Source: Alnus glutinosa
Lineage: Eukaryota; Streptophyta; Magnoliopsida; Fagales; Betulaceae
Direction: 5' to 3'
DNA: 64,000 nucleotides
NCBI RefSeq assembly: GCF_958979055.1
Contig: NC_084886.1
Location: 16,534,654-16,598,653, forward strand
Position numbers and translations under genes: made by a program. Position 1 is the first letter of the stretch. Each line of letters begins with the position of its first letter. The notes under the pieces were generated by a model. It was given only the letters and a program-made list of their open reading frames with translations. It had not been told where the DNA came from and did no database searches. Below are positions 1-11,915 of this stretch, one piece after another.

Positions 1-560
1 ACAAAGAGGATACATAAAACAGATAGCCCATATATACAAAAGAGGTAAAGCAAACAACACAACACAATATAGGCCGGTTGGAATTGTCGGCGAGTGAGGT
101 GCACTCGGTGGCGCGTGTAGGCCACGCTCCATTGAGAGAAGGTCCGGAGGGAGTGCCGCTGGTGTCAACGGAGACGGAAGACCGCAGGAAGCACGGTGGA
201 GAGGCATGTGTCATGCGGAATCCGGTTGAGTAGTGCAGATCTTGTTTCAAAAAGCTCAACCTAAGTTCCTATCCAAACTCAACAGTAGACACGGTGGAAG
301 AGAGAGTGGGCCGGTGGGGGTTGTGGTATTGGTAGAGAAAGTAAAGATAATGCTTCCAAGGAGTCAAGTAGGGTTAGAGTAAACTTTAGCAAGATAGAAG
401 CCTCCAAAAAGGCGAGGGGGAAAGGAGGAGGAGGGGAAGAGAAGAGGGAGGAGGCTTCCCTCCTCCCATGGTGTTGTGGTCGGAGGAGTTTTCAGAGAAG
501 AGGGTTTGGAAGTTTTCAGAGAAGTTAAGAGCTTTTGTCCTTTGACATGGATGGTTTAGA
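1..560 (-). repeat. LINE-like non-autonomous repeat, copy 1 (cut by window edge)
   Basis: This stretch matches 2277-2960 closely along most of its length, including the segment with CACGGTGGAAGAGAG and the GGGGGTTGTGGTATTGGTAG segment, with small deletions between the copies. A more distant relative lies at 39162-40112, sharing a core near GTAGATCTAG. Read on the minus strand, the copies begin with a CT/GGAGG-rich leader and end in A-rich sequence, as a 5'-UTR-rich, internally deleted LINE derivative would. No intact reading frame is present. The left end lies outside the window. Confidence 0.55.
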
Positions 561-607
561 AAGCTGCAAAATGAGCCATTTATTTATAACGGGGAGTGTT
601 ACAAAAG

Positions 608-681
608 CACTCCTTACACACATACCCTCTCACATGAGGCGGGACTCACACCACGTGAGAGGGTAGGTGTGTAAGGAGTAG
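608..681. repeat. Short palindromic MITE-like hairpin
   Basis: ACTCCTTACACACATACCC on the left is matched by its reverse complement at about 661-680, with arms of about 28 bases and a short GC-rich loop containing GGCGGGACTC. It lies just after the LINE-like repeat. No target duplication was identified, so the true ends are uncertain. Confidence 0.6.
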
Positions 682-2035
682 TTTTTTTTTTTGTTTTTTT
701 TATTATCTTTTTCCATTTATAATTGATATTTTATTAACTCGGCCCTCACTTTGGCTTTTATCACTGCTTTGAAAACAAAGTCCAGCTGCGGGAAGTTCGA
801 TCAGAATCCATCTGAGATCAATGAACAATAATAAGTTCATTGTTCCTTACGTAGAGAAATATTGTTCGACATAAATGGCTCTAGACACTTTTCCCATATA
901 GGCTGGTCATTAGTTGCATTAACTTCCTTTTCCAATATGATGCAATAGTTGTGTTTGTGTGTCTTCTCGTTCAAACATATCAATAAAAGAGTTTGAAGAA
1001 TTCCTTTTAGGCTGAGAGAGTTCCTTTTATTGTTCTTGCATCCAGCACAGGAATGCATTAGGCAGGTAATTTGGTGTCAGATTTATTGCAGAAACTATGC
1101 TTCTTAAGAGACTAGCAATTCAAAAACATTATTACTCTTGATTGTTCTCAACTAAAAACATAATCCCCTAAATGGATTAGAACAGTGTTTACAAGTGAAA
1201 TGGCGAACCCAGGATCAAAGAAATCCAAGGACAAAACGGAGGGAAAAAAAAAAAGTACAGCCAATATTTACTGTCTAAATTTATAATACATTTGTTGCTG
1301 CTGTTGCTGTTGTTTAAAAAACTACATATTCTCCAAACAATCACTCTACTTCTTCAAACTACTATTTTATTGTTAATATTTCTTCCAAATTAGTGATTGA
1401 TTAAGAAAAAGACAAAAATAACTTTAAAAAAATTCCAATAATACATTATAAATTTGAAAAAAGAAAAAGAAAAAGAAAAAAAAAACAATTTTTTTACCCC
1501 CTTGGATCTATTTTTATTTATATATATATTTTTTAGTTTTTATTTTTAAAATATAACTTTAAGAATTTTTTAAAACATTATGAAGAATATTTTTGTCATG
1601 GGAGACATGGACAAATTTTTAATAGTTTGAGGGTGCATTAACTCGATTTTGGGGAAACATTGTCGGTTTCAGGGGTATATATATAAATATATATATATAT
1701 ATTTTTCTTTAAAAGATTTCTGAGCTCGACTTCAACCTATGAGGCTATAACCTCATTCCAAATCAATCATGTGTTTGGCAAATGGCTTTATAAACTCCAC
1801 AAGAAATGGTATTTGGCCACTTCATGGGCCCATGGCATAATTATCGACTATCTTTGCCTTTTTTTTTTAATTTTTTTTTTAAAATATCATTTCTCAAACT
1901 CTATAGACTCAGTCAACCGATCCTTTTTTGGGATAACCAGATGTTGCAAACGTGCATTTTTAGAAAGAAAAGGCCAAAGAAAGCAGCTGCAAACCCGGAG
2001 GCAGTACTACTGGGGTGGTAAACAGCGGCAAAGAT
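682..2035. other. AT-rich intergenic DNA, no gene seen
   Basis: Low-complexity A/T tracts and short open frames without any recognisable domain. The segment about 1310-1680 resembles 40460-41010 (shared phrases such as CTTCAAACTACTA and a GGAGACAT-containing right part), suggesting an old dispersed repeat. Nothing else is supported. Confidence 0.5.
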
Positions 2036-2960
2036 GTTTTTTTTTTTAAAAAAAAAGAAAAAGAAAAAGAAAATTACATTAGACTCGGGTCAGGTAACCC
2101 GAAAAACAAAAAAAATACTAAGAATGAAAGTAAGTGGAGGCAATGCTTCTGAAGATAGGAGCCTAATGAAACTTGACATGGATGCCAAGAACTTAAGCCA
2201 CTAGTTAAAATGGTTTCAAGGTGTACATAGAGTTCCGAAGACTCAAATACTGATTGGATAACTATTACAAAGAAAACAAAGAGGATATATAAAACAGATA
2301 GCCCATATGTACAAAAGAGGTAAAGCAAACAATACAACACAGCATAGGCCGGTTGGAGTCGTTGGCGCGTAAAGGCCACGCACCAGCAGGGACGAACTCT
2401 CGCCTGCTGAGGACGTTGCAGATGGCCACGATCCTCCAACAACTGTGGCGGGAGAAGGAAAGGGGGAGGAACGGTGAGTGAGGTGCATTGCTGGCACATG
2501 CAGGTCACGCTCTGTTGAGAGGAGGTTCGAAGGGAGTGTCGCTGGTGTCGACGGAGGTGGAAGACAGCGAGGAGCACGGTGGAGAGGTGTGTGTCATGTG
2601 GAATCCAGTTGAGTAGTGTAGATCTAGTTTCAAAAAGCTCAATCCAAGTTCCAATCCAAACTCGACAGTCGACACGGTGGAAGAGAGGGTGGGCCGGTGG
2701 GGGTTGTGGTATTGGTAGAGAAAGTAAAGATAATGCCTCCAAGGAGTCAAATAGGGCTAAAGTAAACTCTAGCAAGATAGAAGCCTAAAAAAAAAGGCTA
2801 ATGTTGAGGGGGAAAGGAGGAGGAGGGGAAGAGAAGAGGGAGGAGAGGGGGAGGAGGCTTCCCTCCTCCTATGATGTTGTGGTCGGAGGAGCTTTCATAG
2901 AAGAGGGTTTGAAAGTTTTCAGAGAAGTTTGGAAGGAGGCTTCTTTTTTCATTATTGGAT
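2036..2960 (-). repeat. LINE-like non-autonomous repeat, copy 2
   Basis: A poly(T)/A-rich junction at 2037-2075 marks the likely 3' tail on the minus strand. The body (2277-2960) matches copy 1 at 1-560. A 233-codon open frame spans 2074-2775 on the minus strand, but its composition (long Leu, Ser and Pro runs) and its place inside a repeat argue against a real protein. The 5' (minus) end is a GGAGG-rich leader. No target duplication could be identified. Confidence 0.55.
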
Positions 2961-2989
2961 CAAAATACAATAAGGATTTATCATAAATT

Positions 2990-3250
2990 CAATGGTGATT
3001 TTAAGAGGCACATCAATTTTGAGGGATAAAGGAATGATATGTAGCATTACTCTACTCTTAATATTAACAATGAAATATGAGAAATGTTAGAATTTTTTCT
3101 AGCGTTTTTATGGGTAACACGAATTTAATAATAATAAAAAAAATGATCTCAAAATGTGACTTTCAAAATGTAATTTTTTTTAAAAAAAAAATAAAAAATT
3201 AAGTCATCTAAAAAATAATACTAAAACGAGCTTTAACATTTTTCAGATGC
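2990..3250. repeat. Two decayed GAG(A/T)AATG-type MITE pieces
   Basis: A right terminus ending CATTACTC lies at about 3047-3055. A left terminus GAGAAATG begins at 3079, with a degenerate inverted partner near 3230-3245. These termini match the better-preserved elements at 13467, 31008, 31719 and 32792. Both pieces are too worn to give target duplications. Confidence 0.4.
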
Positions 3251-3673
3251 GATCGTAAATTCATAATCAACTTTGTGTAAACATTTCACTAGTTCTCGTA
3301 ATTAGCATTGCAATTTGCGGTTCTGTTTGTTCGAGTTGGTGTCGCAAGATTCGCTCAAAAGTCAAAACCTAATTACCTAACGTTCCTTGTGATAAAGCCT
3401 AAAGGGCTCCAATAGGCCTGACCGCCTGAAAAATAAATAAAATAGATGCCCTAGGTAGATAAAGCCAAAAACCCAATCCCTGTGATGATCAAAAAAATCA
3501 ATGCCACCCACCCATCCATATAACATGTGGTGCTCGAGTGGGTGCTTGTCAAAACATGCAGAAACGCCAATGCCATAAATTGGCAAATCCTTCCATTTCT
3601 CTACTCTCTGTCTCGCGGCCCTTCTATTAGACTGTTAGTTTTTGCTTGTGGGTTTTCTCTTTTCTGTCATACA

Positions 3674-6600
3674 ATGGCTTCTTCAGTGCTCAGTGGAGCT
3701 GAAAATCTGAAGCTCATGAGTAGCATCCGTCCGACTGGGTTTGGCCTTGTGAGGCCAGGTTTCCAGGTAAGGTGCTTGCCCAGGAAGGATTTAGTGTCTT
3801 TTGGTAGGAATTACAAGGCCAGATCAACTTTAACGCCCAGATGCAGTATATCATCCTCAAGGCCTGCTTCTCAGCCAAGGTTCATACAGCACAAACAAGA
3901 GGCATTTTGGTTCTACAGGTTCTTGTCTATAGTGTACGATCATATCATAAACCCTGGCCACTGGACCGAGGATATGCGTGACGACGCGCTTGAGCCTGCT
4001 GATCTCTTTGATCGGAGTTTGACAGTGGTAGATGTAGGCGGCGGAACTGGTTTTACAACTCTTGGTATAGTTAAGCATGTGGATGCCAAAAATGTTACAA
4101 TTCTTGACCAGTCGCCCCACCAGCTTGCCAAGGCTAGGCAGAAGGAGCCCTTGAAGGAATGCAAGATAATTGAAGGCGACGCGGAGGAGCTTCCATTCCC
4201 AACTGATTCTGTGGATCGATATGTCTCCGCCGGAAGGTAGTCTCTTTTAGGGGAAACTTCACCCTACCCTTGAATTGTCGGTGCATGTGCATTTGTAATT
4301 ACTGCATAAACTTAAAAACTCTTAATGATGTGCATTTGCCAAACTCTGATTTTTGTAATTTTCTTTTGTGTGAACCAAAAACTGAAAAATTATTTTCGAG
4401 AAAAGTTTGGTCGAAATTATTTTACGACGGAAATCATTTTACGTCGAAACAAGCGGAGCATAAAAGAAAAATTTGAAAAATAGATACATTAAATTGAGAG
4501 TTTTTTTAAGTTTATAAGATAATTGCAAAAAGGGGAACAACTAAGGGTTTAGTGATTATTTGCTTTTGAGTTTAGTGACCAGATTTTTCAAAGATGTTAG
4601 TCTTTTTTTAAGGCATGAGTTCTATTCTATCAAATCCAATTGTAATTTGATTTGTTTTTAGATACTGTTACAGTGAACTTTGTGTTGACATCATCTTTTA
4701 TAGAGGAAAGAATGAACAAATATTATTCATACTGGTCCTGTCGTACAATTCAATGTAAAGGAAGTAATATCTTCCAGAACTTCTATGTTTGTGAGGACTT
4801 AAAAAAGTAACAAAGTGTGCATGTATTTTCATGTTTTACTTTTGATGATGATAGAATAAATACTTTTCAGGATAGTATCTGATAATTTAAGTTTCAGCTG
4901 TAGCATCTCTGCATCTCTGCAACTCTTTTTTCTTTTTTTGATAAGATCATGTGACCAAATTTTTAGAGGAAATACCTCATGTAATATTTAACTGAATTTT
5001 TCAGTATTGAGTATTGGCCGGATCCACAGCGTGGTATCAGGGAAGCATACAGGGTACTAAAGATAGGAGGGAAAGCCTGTCTTATAGGTCCTGTGCACCC
5101 AACCTTTTGGTTGTCTCGTTTCTTTGCAGACGTGTGGATGCTCTTCCCAAAGGAGGAAGAGTATATTGAATGGTTTGAAAAGGCTGGTTTCAAAGATGTG
5201 AAACTAAAAAGGATTGGTCCAAAATGGTACCGTGGTGTCCGTCGGCATGGCTTGATCATGGGTTGCTCTGTAACAGGTGTGAAGCCCTTTTCCGGAGACT
5301 CCCCACTACAGGTAACACACCTTTTCATGCCTTTGATCTTTTCAGTGACAGATGAAAACACTTGGAGGCTCTTGATCTTGTCATAGTTTAAAAACATTGG
5401 ACAAACAGGTCACAGGCCCACATCAGACTTCTTGCAGTTTTGTAAAGACTCCTTGTGATGATCATATGGTTAGGAACATTTGAATATTCTCATTATCATC
5501 TAGGAAATCTTTCACTACACTAACTCATGGTGCATAGTGCCTCTTCTAAGTTTTCCAAAGTGACATTAGAGAATGCATTAGTATAGTGGTAATTCCCAAT
5601 CCATTTGGGGCACAAATATTTTTCTCTTGAAAATATTTTAGCTAAAAAGCAGACAAGTCTTCCTGTAGAGTGTCGACTGATCACCAATATTGTTCTCTTG
5701 CAAAATTTTAGCTAAGAGGTTCTGGTAGAACCAGTCTTGCTGTGTCAAGAAATAAGTTTGTTTTCAAAAGGGATCCTGTGTCGAGAATAATTGCTGAGAA
5801 TAGAGAGGATTTTGATTCTTGCTTTGAGCTCAATATAAAAGATGCAAGTTGGTGAATAATTAAGGTTAATGACTAATGTCACTTACCAGAAAACTAAAAA
5901 AAAAGGTTCTTGCATGTGGTTGCATGCTGTGTCAATGTTCTTTAGTAAGTAGTCCTATGGATGGACTGATAAGTGGTTGGACATTCCAGGGATTAAAATT
6001 ATTATGAAGTCTTATAATTAAGAATATGACTGAAAAGGGTTTTCTTTTGGCACAACTGGAAGGGGAAAAAACAAGTTGAATTATTCTTCTCTTGTTCTAT
6101 TGAAGTAATCCTTCCTCTTAGACGTGCGAGTCACGTTGGAGACTAATAAGGAGTAGATCTCCATTTATTTTTCAGTACAATAAGGAGTAGATTTCCAATA
6201 AGGAATAGATCTCTAATTCAGATTCTTTCCTTATTAGAGTTCCAAGTCCTAGTCAGTTAGAGAATTCAAAGTCCTAGTTATAGTCTTAAAATTCTCCTAC
6301 GTAATTGACTCTATCGTTCCTCTATAAAAAGGAACGAACTATCAATAATGGGTATGCTTGAGTATTATTTTCTACAAAACAGTTTATTGTGTTTTGGAGA
6401 TCAAATTTCTTTCGAAATAGCCATTAGAGGTCACGGCTCATTCGAAGAGCCCGTTATATTTTTTCCTGTGTTTTGTACTAGTTGATTCGCATCATCTACC
6501 CTCGTTTTAGTCTCCCCATTCCAAGAGCTCTGCTGTATTTTTTATCTGATTTGCTCTTCTCCCTTCACTATTGTAGTAAAGCTTCGTAGATGCTAGAATT

Positions 6601-7116
6601 GAAAAAATGAGGAGCCATTTTCTGTGATGTCAAGACTGATAGGGCCAAAGCTTGCATAATGCATATAAGAGGATTATAGAAAATGAGAACACTGGCTTGT
6701 GTTTAGCCTTTAACCAGTTGAAGACTCGAAGTTCATTGCTAGCTTTAATTCTAACTTCTAAGATCTGGTTTGACTGCACCACTTCCAGTGAAGTAGGAAG
6801 AGACGAGAAACTGTAGAAGTAGCTGTTGTTAACCATCTATTTTTGACAAATTATATCATGAGAATTATCAATTCAATATTCAGCAAGAAATACATTAGTT
6901 CTACTTGAGGTCTCTCTCTGTCTCTCGCTCTCAAAATATTTATGAAGTGTCTTCTTGCAGCTTGGTCCAAAGGCAGAGGATATACAGAAGCCTGTGAATC
7001 CACTTGGTTTCCTCCTCCGGTTCCTCGTTGGTGCAATGGCTGCAACTTACTTTGTACTGGTTCCAATTTACATGTGGATCAAAGATCAAATTGTTCCAAA
7101 AGGGGCGCCTATCTAA
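3674..7116 (+). CDS. VTE3: MPBQ/MSBQ methyltransferase, chloroplastic (VTE3 type), 3 exons
   Basis: Predicted 341-aa enzyme that methylates 2-methyl-6-phytyl- and -solanesyl-benzoquinol in tocopherol and plastoquinone synthesis at the chloroplast inner envelope. Exons are 3674-4236, 5005-5311 and 6961-7116; all introns are GT-AG and the phases join cleanly. The ATG at 3674 is chosen because it opens a Ser/Arg-rich transit-peptide-like N-terminus (about residues 1-55); the upstream in-frame extension to 3527 is not typical. The SAM-binding motif VVDVGGGTGF begins at residue 118. Family signatures FIQHKQEAFWFYRFLSIVYD, INPGHWTEDMRDDALEP and IEYWPDPQRGIREAYRVLK are intact. A single C-terminal membrane span lies at about 308-330, followed by KDQIVPKGAPI. 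Length matches the family (about 338 aa in Arabidopsis, from memory). Intron 1 holds a MITE fragment and intron 2 an LTR-like fragment. Start and splice sites are inferred by homology. Confidence 0.95.
4375..4480. repeat. MITE fragment in VTE3 intron 1
   Basis: Contains TTTTCGAGAAAAGTTTGGTC and a right end resembling CATTTTACGTCGAAACAAGC. These match the termini of the larger element at 15954-16647 (GTTTGTTTCGACGTAAAAT). Only one end appears complete. Confidence 0.5.
6110..6520. repeat. LTR-like fragment in VTE3 intron 2
   Basis: A block different in composition from the rest of the intron, with the short repeat AATAAGGAGTAGATCTCCA / AATAAGGAATAGATCTCTA, a TATA-like CTCTATAAAAAGG near 6322 and a T-rich downstream leader. 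This arrangement resembles the promoter part of a Copia-type LTR. No TG...CA boundaries or target duplication could be fixed, so it may be a truncated remnant. Confidence 0.35.
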
Positions 7117-7410
7117 AGTGGGTGGAAGCAAGGGGACATTATCATCGTACTCCCATTTCATCTCCAAAAGACTATAAAACAGCTTGCGATGGTGAGTGTG
7201 GCCCTTCTCCGCTCAAGCTAACCCTGTTAAAGAAAGCCAGATGAGACATCAGGTGTGTTTGGTAAAGAGTTTTGTTGTAGTATTTTTGTTTTGAGTAGTG
7301 TAATAAAATGTGCTTAATGTGATATAACGATGAAATAAAATATGAACTTTTTGTAAGAGAAAAGTGAAGAAAATTGTTTGGTAATAATTTTGGAAAAAGG
7401 TCGATGATTT

Positions 7411-7442
<32 letters not shown>

Positions 7443-7509
7443 TTTTATTTTAGGATAAAGATGGTTGCCAAGCTTAGTGCTACTTGGGACTTCAACTCAA
7501 AAATCCTAT
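7117..7509. other. VTE3 3' flank with T/A homopolymer
   Basis: 3' UTR and flank. At about 7408-7442 a run of T is followed directly by a run of A, a self-complementary stretch that may be assembly-prone. The segment from 7255 starts with GTGTTTGGTAAAG, a phrase common at the ends of plant hAT MITEs, but no partner end was found. Confidence 0.4.
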
Positions 7510-7970
7510 TAGGCCTCATTTGGTTCGCAAAATAGGCCACTGTAATGGAATAACTATTCCATAGGAATAGTAATATTTTGTTTGGTAAGGGTCTATTTTT
7601 TAGAATAATTATTTCAATTGAAATAACTATTATTCTACGAAGAGAAATATCTATTTCTCTATAAAAATGAGGAATAGATATTTGAATGGGAATAGATTAC
7701 ATTTTTTAGAAAAAAAAAATCACTCTTATTTTTTTATTTTCTTTCAATTTTTAATTATTTTTTTTTTTTAATTTTTAATTTTTTTTACCAAAACCCCAAA
7801 CCCCCCCTCCCCCCCTCCCATTTATTTAGTAATTTTGATTAGATTCCAATTAAAGTATATGAGTTATCAAACTAAAGATTATGAATAACCATTTCATTCA
7901 TCTCTTTTATTTCTGGTAATAACTATTTCATTTCTCAATAGAATACTCATTCCGCAAACCAAACGATTTA
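7510..7970. repeat. MITE with TTTGGTT(C/T)GC ends
   Basis: The left end CCTCATTTGGTTCGCA is mirrored at about 7950-7970 (TGCGGAATGAG... read in reverse; the forward strand shows CCGCAAACCAAACGATT). The interior is AT-rich with runs of GGAATAG. A related arrangement with CTCGTTTGGCATG / CCAAATGAGAC ends lies at 34419-34880. Target duplication not determined. Confidence 0.5.
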
Positions 7971-9058
7971 AAGTTGTTGCAATGGTATTTAATGCATATA
8001 ACTAACTATTTAGCCCAATTCCTTTAGGTGGAATTGGGTCATGGTGCTTATCCTCCCCTCCCCTTTGCACTTGTTTATCAGACTCCTTATATCTCTCGTT
8101 ATTTAAAATATGTCATGTTAATTGGTGTGAAAGAGTAACACTACTCCTTCATTGACACTAACAAGAGTAAAAGGCGTATGCCCCAAAGAACTCGGCATGC
8201 TTTCGAAAAGAAATCGCGGAGCCACCCATTCATAGTAATAGAACTTTGCACAAAGTTTCTGCCTGTGATACGAGTAACTACCCCAAACATCTGACTGCAT
8301 TTTTTAATTGAAATGGAAAATTTCTACCGAAATTGCATTGTACATCCAAAATAGTCCTAAAAAGGCATAATCCCAAGTGGATACTTGGCATGTATCCCCT
8401 TCTAGGTTCATCACAAGAGAAACGAAAACCAAGATTTGCTTGTAGAGACATGTACAATTCCGGACTAGATAAGGTACACTAGATAACCACTCAAATTGAA
8501 TTACATTGTCGGTGAAGTTGGCATATAATATAACCGACGTATCAACAAATGGGACAATTATTTATTTATTTATTTATCACATAAAAATTTCACTTGTAAG
8601 GGTAATCAAAGTCCGTGGAATATTTTTATATTCTCGTGGAATGAGTAAGGATGATGAGTTACGACAATAGGGAGTGATTTAATAATAGTGAAATATTTGG
8701 TCGGATAAATTCCACTGACCAGGTCTAGGGCTTGGCGAATTTACAAAGACCAAAATCATGTTCTTAGAAATTTCTCCACCTTTTGACGTGTTAACCTTAA
8801 GAAGGAATGGTTCAACCATTTGGGGGTATGCGTTTCAAGTCTTGGGAAGGTTTTCAACTTTCAATAATGGTCGGGCATGGGATATAATCGGAGATGATTC
8901 TGATGATGTTTACGTTTCGTGAAGTTTAAGATAGGGAAAATATTTTTAAATTTGACTTTTAGTTCTTACGGTTTTTCTTGTTTTTCACTTTATTTTGTTC
9001 CGTTCAAATCTGTTTACGCGGCATTAACGGAGGTAATATAATATAAATTCTAATCTTT
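7971..9058. other. Intergenic DNA, nothing recognised
   Basis: Unique-looking AT-rich sequence. No coding frame longer than about 60 codons with a recognisable domain, no tRNA-like boxes and no obvious terminal repeats. Confidence 0.4.
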
Positions 9059-9262
9059 TAATTTTGTATTGGGTTCATGGGTCATATAAAAAATTACTAT
9101 CCATTATTTCGCGTGTCAGGTTCAAGTCATATTGAGACATGATTATAAGACTATATTGATCAACCTTAACCTGACCAATTTAATTAAACGAGTTAAGACT
9201 CCTTAACCCTAATCCTTTAATTTCGTGTTGAATTTGCGTCGGATTTACGAATTGTGCAAAAA
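9059..9262 (-). repeat. Inverted single copy of the GACCCGTTTAATTAA repeat
   Basis: Contains TAATTAAACGAGTTAAG and TGACCAATTTAATT, and reads in reverse orientation like the three tandem units at 19225-19775. A short (CGACC)n-like GACCCGACCCGACCCGG tract also occurs separately at 9832-9849. Confidence 0.5.
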
Positions 9263-10666
9263 AATTACTAGCCCTAATCACAAGAGAGGGCGGATCACCC
9301 TATTGTTGTGTTAAATCACCACTTGTCCCAAAATCTTAAGTTAATAAGAAGAGGTAAATTTAATCATTTAATCAATACTTTAATACTCATTCTCATTTGT
9401 TAGTTCAAGCCACCTTTTAATAGATGAGGCCTAACATGTAAAATATTTAATTGAAATAGGGGTGCATGACTGAGACAATGTTCGAATTCATAACCTTTGA
9501 CTTTGGTACTATATTAAACCACCACTTATCTTAAACCGCCAATTACAATTAATGTATAAATTAAATCTCATAATATATTCTAACATGCTGATCGAGGTGG
9601 CCGTGACTAGAAGTAGAATTTCTACGTTGTCCAACACTTGAGGAGATATAGAAAGTGAGAGATGCAAAGGGCATGTAAAAAAATGTTTGGATTCATCCTT
9701 GCAAAAGTCCCATTCTTGTCCAGAAGGTAATGAGATTTAGAACGAATCAAGAAATTACTTCAAAAGATGTATATGAATCTGTCTTCAATGGATTTGAAAT
9801 GAAATTGAATTTAGTATAAATACAAAGAAACGACCCGACCCGACCCGGGCCAGGAATGCAATCAATCGTGCAAAGCAACTCATCATGCTCACATGATGAT
9901 TAGATTATTGAATGGTCAGGAGAAAAGACTGTTAATTTAATCAATGATCAAGGATGCTAGATACATGCTCCTTGACAATATTATAGTATGCCTTGTAGTC
10001 ATGGAAATCCCAACCCCTAAATAGGATTCAAATTTTCTTCTCATCCCTCTAATTCCTAGTCTCCTTTTGAAGGTTGAAGGTTGAAGGTTGAAAAATCCAA
10101 TCAGCGGACCATGACTCTGCCACGTATTAATTATTATTCTAGTCAATCAAGAATTGCAAGACCAGCTTGGACAGTCATTAGTCAGTCACTCCCTCCCAGG
10201 ATCCATTGTACTAGTTGTACGTTTCATTGAATAATTCTAACACAAAACAGAAAGGAAAGTAGAAACCGCGTAGACAGCCAAGCACATTTATTTCATTTGT
10301 CTACACCATTTATGACCTTATACTCCCCACCTTTCTCTCCCTCCTTTACTTTCTTTATTGGAAAAAGTTTCCTGCACAATAAGTTGTGTACAATTTGAGT
10401 GATTGTGCACACTGTTATGCAGGTATATCAGTTTCCTTCTTTATTTCTCATTTTTCTTATTCTCTCATCTTAATTAGCTCTACTTAAAGGAAGGACAACG
10501 TTTCACTATAATTTAAAAGTTGTATAAATTTTTAAATTATGAAATTTAAGTCGGTTTAAGGCATTAAAACGGCTCAAAAATGTCATCTATTAAAAGTGAG
10601 GTATGTTACCGTTGACAAGTGAGTATACTGTCATTAGATTCTTGTTTTCTATGTTGTAAAAAAGTT
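9263..10666. other. Intergenic DNA, nothing recognised
   Basis: AT-rich sequence with a small GAAGGTT triplication near 10072-10092. No domain-bearing frame or RNA gene was seen. Confidence 0.4.
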
Positions 10667-10840
10667 GGATTAAGATCGTTTACAATTATTTGTTTGAATT
10701 TGGGAGAATTCAAGCAGATAATTGTGAAAGACCTACCTGATTGGATAAGTGATTTTTTATTTAGTCAGGTAGATTTAATAAGTGGTTTTTCACAATCACC
10801 TATTCAAATTCGGATAAATAATTATAGACGATCTTAATCT
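10667..10840. repeat. Foldback MITE, copy 1 (CTACAATTATTT family)
   Basis: The left arm GGATTAAGATCGTTTACAAT is matched in inverted orientation by TATAGACGATCTTAATC at the right. The two arms run toward a central TGGATAAGTG region, so the element folds back on itself. The same design recurs at 28333-28550 and 43903-44085, and half a copy at 11112-11203. No clean target duplication flanks this copy. Confidence 0.65.
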
Positions 10841-11111
10841 ATCAAGATCTCAAATTATAGAATTTAAGCTATTTCCATATATTGATACGCTTGAAAAACG
10901 TTACCTTTTAAAAATGAGGCATGTTATCGATGCAGCAAAAAAGAATTTTCCTTCTAAAAAGCTTTTTCCCCACTTTGCAAAGACGCTTTTCAAAAAATTA
11001 AAAGACAGTTTTTTGTTCAAATTTTTTTTTACAAAATAGAGAGCCAGAATCTGATGAAAATATACTCAATTGTCAAACTTTTTTTTGTAACATGCCCAAC
11101 CACTTTTCCGG

Positions 11112-11203
11112 TCAAGTGAGTCTCATAAGTGAGTATTTCACAATTTTCTATTCGAATTCTTTCAAATTTGAACAAATAATTATAAACAATCCTGATCCAA
11201 TCT
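11112..11203. repeat. Half copy of the foldback MITE family
   Basis: Only the right-hand arm is present: GTGAGTCTCATAAGTGAG through AAATAATTATAAACAATCC. It matches the right half of 43903-44085 and 28333-28550. Confidence 0.5.
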
Positions 11204-11815
11204 TAATGGTCCTGAAAGAAGGACAATGATCTTTCGTAATTTTAAAGAAATTGTAAATTATAAAATTACGAGAATTCATTCCGTTCTTTGCATCAAACGA
11301 CTTAAAAAATACCATCTATTAAAAAGACAGCTTGTATTCTGTAATTCTAATTTTTTTTTTTTTTTTTAATTTTTTTATAATTTAAAAATCCTGATAAAAA
11401 GGCCCTTTGTTTGATATGAGAGACAAAAACATTGTTTAAGCGGGTGGACAGTGATTAGATGTTATTAAAATGCGTGTAAAAGCTCTTATCTCGTGGAAGC
11501 AACGCAGCGTGCTCTTTGGGGCTTCAAAATGTGAAACCAAAGTACACACTTCCCCATACCCTCTCAGTCTCCGTCTTACTCTTTGAATGCTTTTTGTCTC
11601 CTCAAACCCTAACCCTTACAGCTGTCCATATTTTATTAATCCTAACTATACACAAAACCAGATTAAACTTTCATTAAATATTAATTCATTTCTTTTTCTT
11701 CTCTTCTTTCCCTCCCATTTTAACAAGACAACCCCAAAACTAGAGTCATAACCTTCATTTGACTCTTAATTAACAACTTTGTTTAATCTTAATTGGGAAA
11801 ACAACTTACCATGCT
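11204..11815. other. Upstream region of the CML gene
   Basis: AT-rich DNA with a poly(T) run near 11349-11366. The last 300 bases become C-rich on the plus strand, as promoters and leaders here do. A weak TATA-like TACATAAAG lies at about 11822. No other gene was seen. Confidence 0.35.
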
Positions 11816-11862
11816 CAACCTCTACATAAAGCCCAGCTAAGCTTGAGCTATACTCAGCATTT

Positions 11863-11865
<3 letters not shown>

Positions 11866-11894
<29 letters not shown>

Positions 11895-11905
11895 CATCTC
11901 TCTCT
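11866..11905 (+). promoter_or_regulatory. (CT)n tract in the CML 5' leader
   Basis: A nearly uninterrupted CT dinucleotide run ending about 10 bases before the ATG. Pyrimidine tracts like this are common in plant 5' UTRs near transcription starts. The run is a microsatellite, so its length may vary between individuals. Confidence 0.6.
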
Positions 11906-11915
11906 GTGTGTAAAC

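Noticed and set aside
2074..2775. 233-codon minus-strand open frame as a gene
   Set aside because: It lies in a repeat present three times in the window, has biased Leu/Ser/Pro content and shows no domain; the related copies do not keep the frame open.
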